This document shows, piece by piece, positions 8,211 to 9,922 of a stretch of 9,922 nt of DNA. A program made the translations under genes and the position numbers. Positions within the stretch are counted from its first letter, which is position 1. Each line of letters starts with the position of its first letter. The stretch is from positions 1 to 9,922 of the forward strand of contig JASIBJ010000807.1 in assembly GCA_030045215.1 (NCBI GenBank), given 5' to 3'. The notes beneath the pieces are model-generated. The model saw nothing but the letters and a program-made list of their open reading frames with translations. It was not told the DNA's origin and did not search any database. Source of the stretch: Streptosporangiaceae bacterium (lineage in GTDB: Bacteria; Actinomycetota; Actinomycetes; Streptosporangiales; Streptosporangiaceae).

Positions 8211-9094
8211 TACCGGACTCCCCACCGGGCCCGCAGGCCGTCGCCCATCATGTTGAGGCAGATGCTCGTCACCAGCAGGAAGATGCTCGGCACGATGACC
8301 AGCCGCGGGTACACCGAGATGAACGACTCGCCGGTTGCGATCATGTTCCCCCAGGTCGCGGTCGGCGCCGGGATGCCGTAGCCGAGGAAGTCCAGGGCGC
8401 CCTCCAGGATGATCGTCAGGCTGGCACCGAGCAGGCTGAAGGTCAGCAGTTGCGGCGCCATGTTGGGGGCCAGATGCTGGAGCATGATCCGCCAGGTCCT
8501 GGTGCCCGCCAGCCGTGCCGCGACCACGAAGGGCTGGTCGCGCAGCCGGAGCGTGGCGGCCCTGGACACCCTCGCGAAGGCCGGGATGCTGAACGCGGAC
8601 AGCGCCCAGATCACGTGAGTCTCGCTCGGACCGAGGCTATCGGCGATCGCCAGCACCAGTACCAGTGACGGGAAGGCGATGAACACGTCGAGGATCCGCA
8701 TCATGACCGCTTCGGTCCAGCCACCGCGGTAGGCGGCGACCATCCCGAACAGACCGCCGATCACCAGGCCGATGGCCTGGACCGCGGCCGCGACCTCGAA
8801 CGACACCCGGCCGCCGTAGAGGATCCTCGACATGATGTCGTAGCCAACGGTGTCAGTGCCGAGGATGTGGCCTGGTGACCAGAGCGGCAAGTTGACCTGG
8901 AGCAGATTCCCGACTGTCGGGTCGGGCACGTGGTACACCAGCGGCCAGACGAAACAGAAGAACAGCAGCACGACAACGACCGTGCCAGGAACGGCGATCT
9001 CCAGCGTGCGCAGCCAGCCGCGCGCCCGCGGGACCGCGCCTGCGGCGAGGTCCGGTGCCGACGTGGTCAGCAGGTCAGCTGCGGGAACGGACAT
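8210..9094 (-). CDS. dppC: peptide/nickel-type ABC transporter permease, DppC/OppC type
   Basis: Integral-membrane half of the import channel, partner of the DppB-type permease. The 294-residue product begins with a cytoplasmic tail, then TM1 (~32-52, VPGTVVVVLLFFCFVWPLVY). The periplasmic segment carries the family motif HILGTDTVGYDIMSRILYGGRVS, which is followed by several further hydrophobic helices. The coupling (EAA-type) loop is near AARLAGTRTWRIMLQHLAPN, and the C-terminus ends GDGLRARWGVR, close to the usual GDxLRDxLDPR. The ATG at 9094 has GAGGA 6 nt upstream (minus strand). The frame remains open to 9229, but that extension lies inside dppB and is not conserved. The gene overlaps dppB by 20 bp and touches dppD by 1 bp, so the subunits are translationally linked. 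Confidence 0.94.
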
Positions 9095-9922
9095 GACGGA
9101 TCCTCGGGTCAAGCACGCCGTAGAGCAGGTCGGTGAGCAGGTTGACGAGGACCACGGCGATGCCGAAGACGAGCACGATGCCCTCGACCACCGGAACGTC
9201 CCTGTTGCTGATCGCGTTGAGCAGCTCAAAGCCGATGCCGGGCAGGGAGAAGATCTGCTCCACGATCACCGTCGCCCCAATCAGCGTGGCGAGGTTCAGC
9301 CCGATGACGGTCAGCAGGCCGATGAACGAGTTGCGCAGCACGTGCCGGGTGAGGATCTGCCACTCGCTGACGCCCTTGGCCCGCGCGGTCACGACGTAGT
9401 CCTCGGACTGCATCTGCTCGAGCAGATCCGCGCGCAGGAACCGGGTGTAGAAGCCGATGAGCGGGATCGCGAGGACGATGCTCGGCAGTGTCATCGTGTG
9501 CAGGTTGCCGGTCAGCGACGCGCTCAGCGAGGTATAGCCGATCGCCGGGAATATGGACCAGTGCACGGAAAAGACGATCACGAGCAGCAGGCCGAGTACG
9601 TACGGCGCGGTCGAGATACTGGCCATGGACAGCACCAGGGACACCCGGTCGATGATGCCGCGTGGCCAGCGGGCGCAGAGGACGGCCAGCGGCACCGACA
9701 CCACGAACGTGAGGATCAGCGCGTAGACGACGAGTTCGAGCGTGACCGGCAGCCGCGACCCGATAATCGACGCGACCGACTGCGGGCTCGCCAGCGAAGT
9801 GCCGAGGTTGCCGGTCGCCGCCCCGGCGAGCCAGTGCCCGTACCTGACCCAGAGCGGCTCATTGAGGTGCAGTTTGATGGAGAACGAATGGATCTCGGCG
9901 GGCGTTGCGTTGATGCCGAGCA
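9075..9922 (-). CDS. dppB: peptide/nickel-type ABC transporter permease, DppB/OppB type, 5' end beyond the window
   Basis: First permease of the importer. The frame runs without a stop from the right window edge to TGA at 9077-9075, giving about 281 visible residues; only a few tens of N-terminal residues seem to be missing from the usual 310-340. The visible start (LGINATPAEIHSF...) leads into NEPLWVRYGHWLAGAATGNLGTS, the characteristic periplasmic DppB segment with L..PL..RY..WL and GNLG.S. Then come RLPVTLELVVYAL (TM), TAPYVLGLLLVIVFS (TM), the cytoplasmic coupling loop SEDYVVTARAKGVSEWQIL.RH.LRN, VEQIFSLPGIGFELLNAI and the final DPRIRHVRSRS. An internal GTG at 9704 is not the start, since conserved sequence continues upstream of it. 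The promoter and any substrate-binding protein gene would lie to the right, outside the window. Confidence 0.95.
   Translation of the reverse strand, partial: LGINATPAEIHSFSIKLHLNEPLWVRYGHWLAGAATGNLGTSLASPQSVASIIGSRLPVTLELVVYALILTFVVSVPLAVLCARWPRGIIDRVSLVLSMASISTAPYVLGLLLVIVFSVHWSIFPAIGYTSLSASLTGNLHTMTLPSIVLAIPLIGFYTRFLRADLLEQMQSEDYVVTARAKGVSEWQILTRHVLRNSFIGLLTVIGLNLATLIGATVIVEQIFSLPGIGFELLNAISNRDVPVVEGIVLVFGIAVVLVNLLTDLLYGVLDPRIRHVRSRS

Overview
The window looks like chromosomal DNA of a high-GC actinobacterium, probably soil-dwelling. GC content is high throughout, GTG starts are common, Shine-Dalgarno sites are purine-rich and genes are packed with 1-20 bp overlaps. The genus cannot be named from this sequence. 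Seven genes and one broken gene run on the minus strand. A truncated metK runs on the plus strand and converges on them.

Read in the direction of minus-strand transcription (right to left), the layout is as follows. First comes a DppBCDF-type ABC transporter: two permeases (the first cut by the window edge) and two ATPases, joined by overlaps of 20, 1 and 4 bp. After 45 bp comes a short cobalamin-independent methionine-synthase-like methyltransferase. It is joined by a 4-bp GTGA overlap to formyltetrahydrofolate deformylase (purU). A 174-bp gap with two perfect inverted repeats separates purU from acetoacetyl-CoA synthetase. About 32 bp later lies a LigW-type amidohydrolase/decarboxylase gene, interrupted by one in-frame TAA. 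At the left edge, the 3' part of an S-adenosylmethionine synthetase gene (plus strand) ends 36 bp from the end of the broken gene.

The coupled methyltransferase and purU, with metK nearby, suggest one-carbon handling. A methyl group could move via folate or homocysteine, and surplus 10-formyl-THF could be released as formate. The LigW-type enzyme belongs to a family that decarboxylates aromatic acids such as 5-carboxyvanillate, whose product vanillate carries an O-methyl group. One reading is therefore a catabolic island for a methylated, possibly lignin-derived, substrate imported by the ABC transporter. This is inference: no demethylase, MetF/FolD homologue or substrate-binding protein is visible here. 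No RNA genes, mobile elements, CRISPR arrays or phage genes were seen, and no gene-free stretch exceeds 300 bases.
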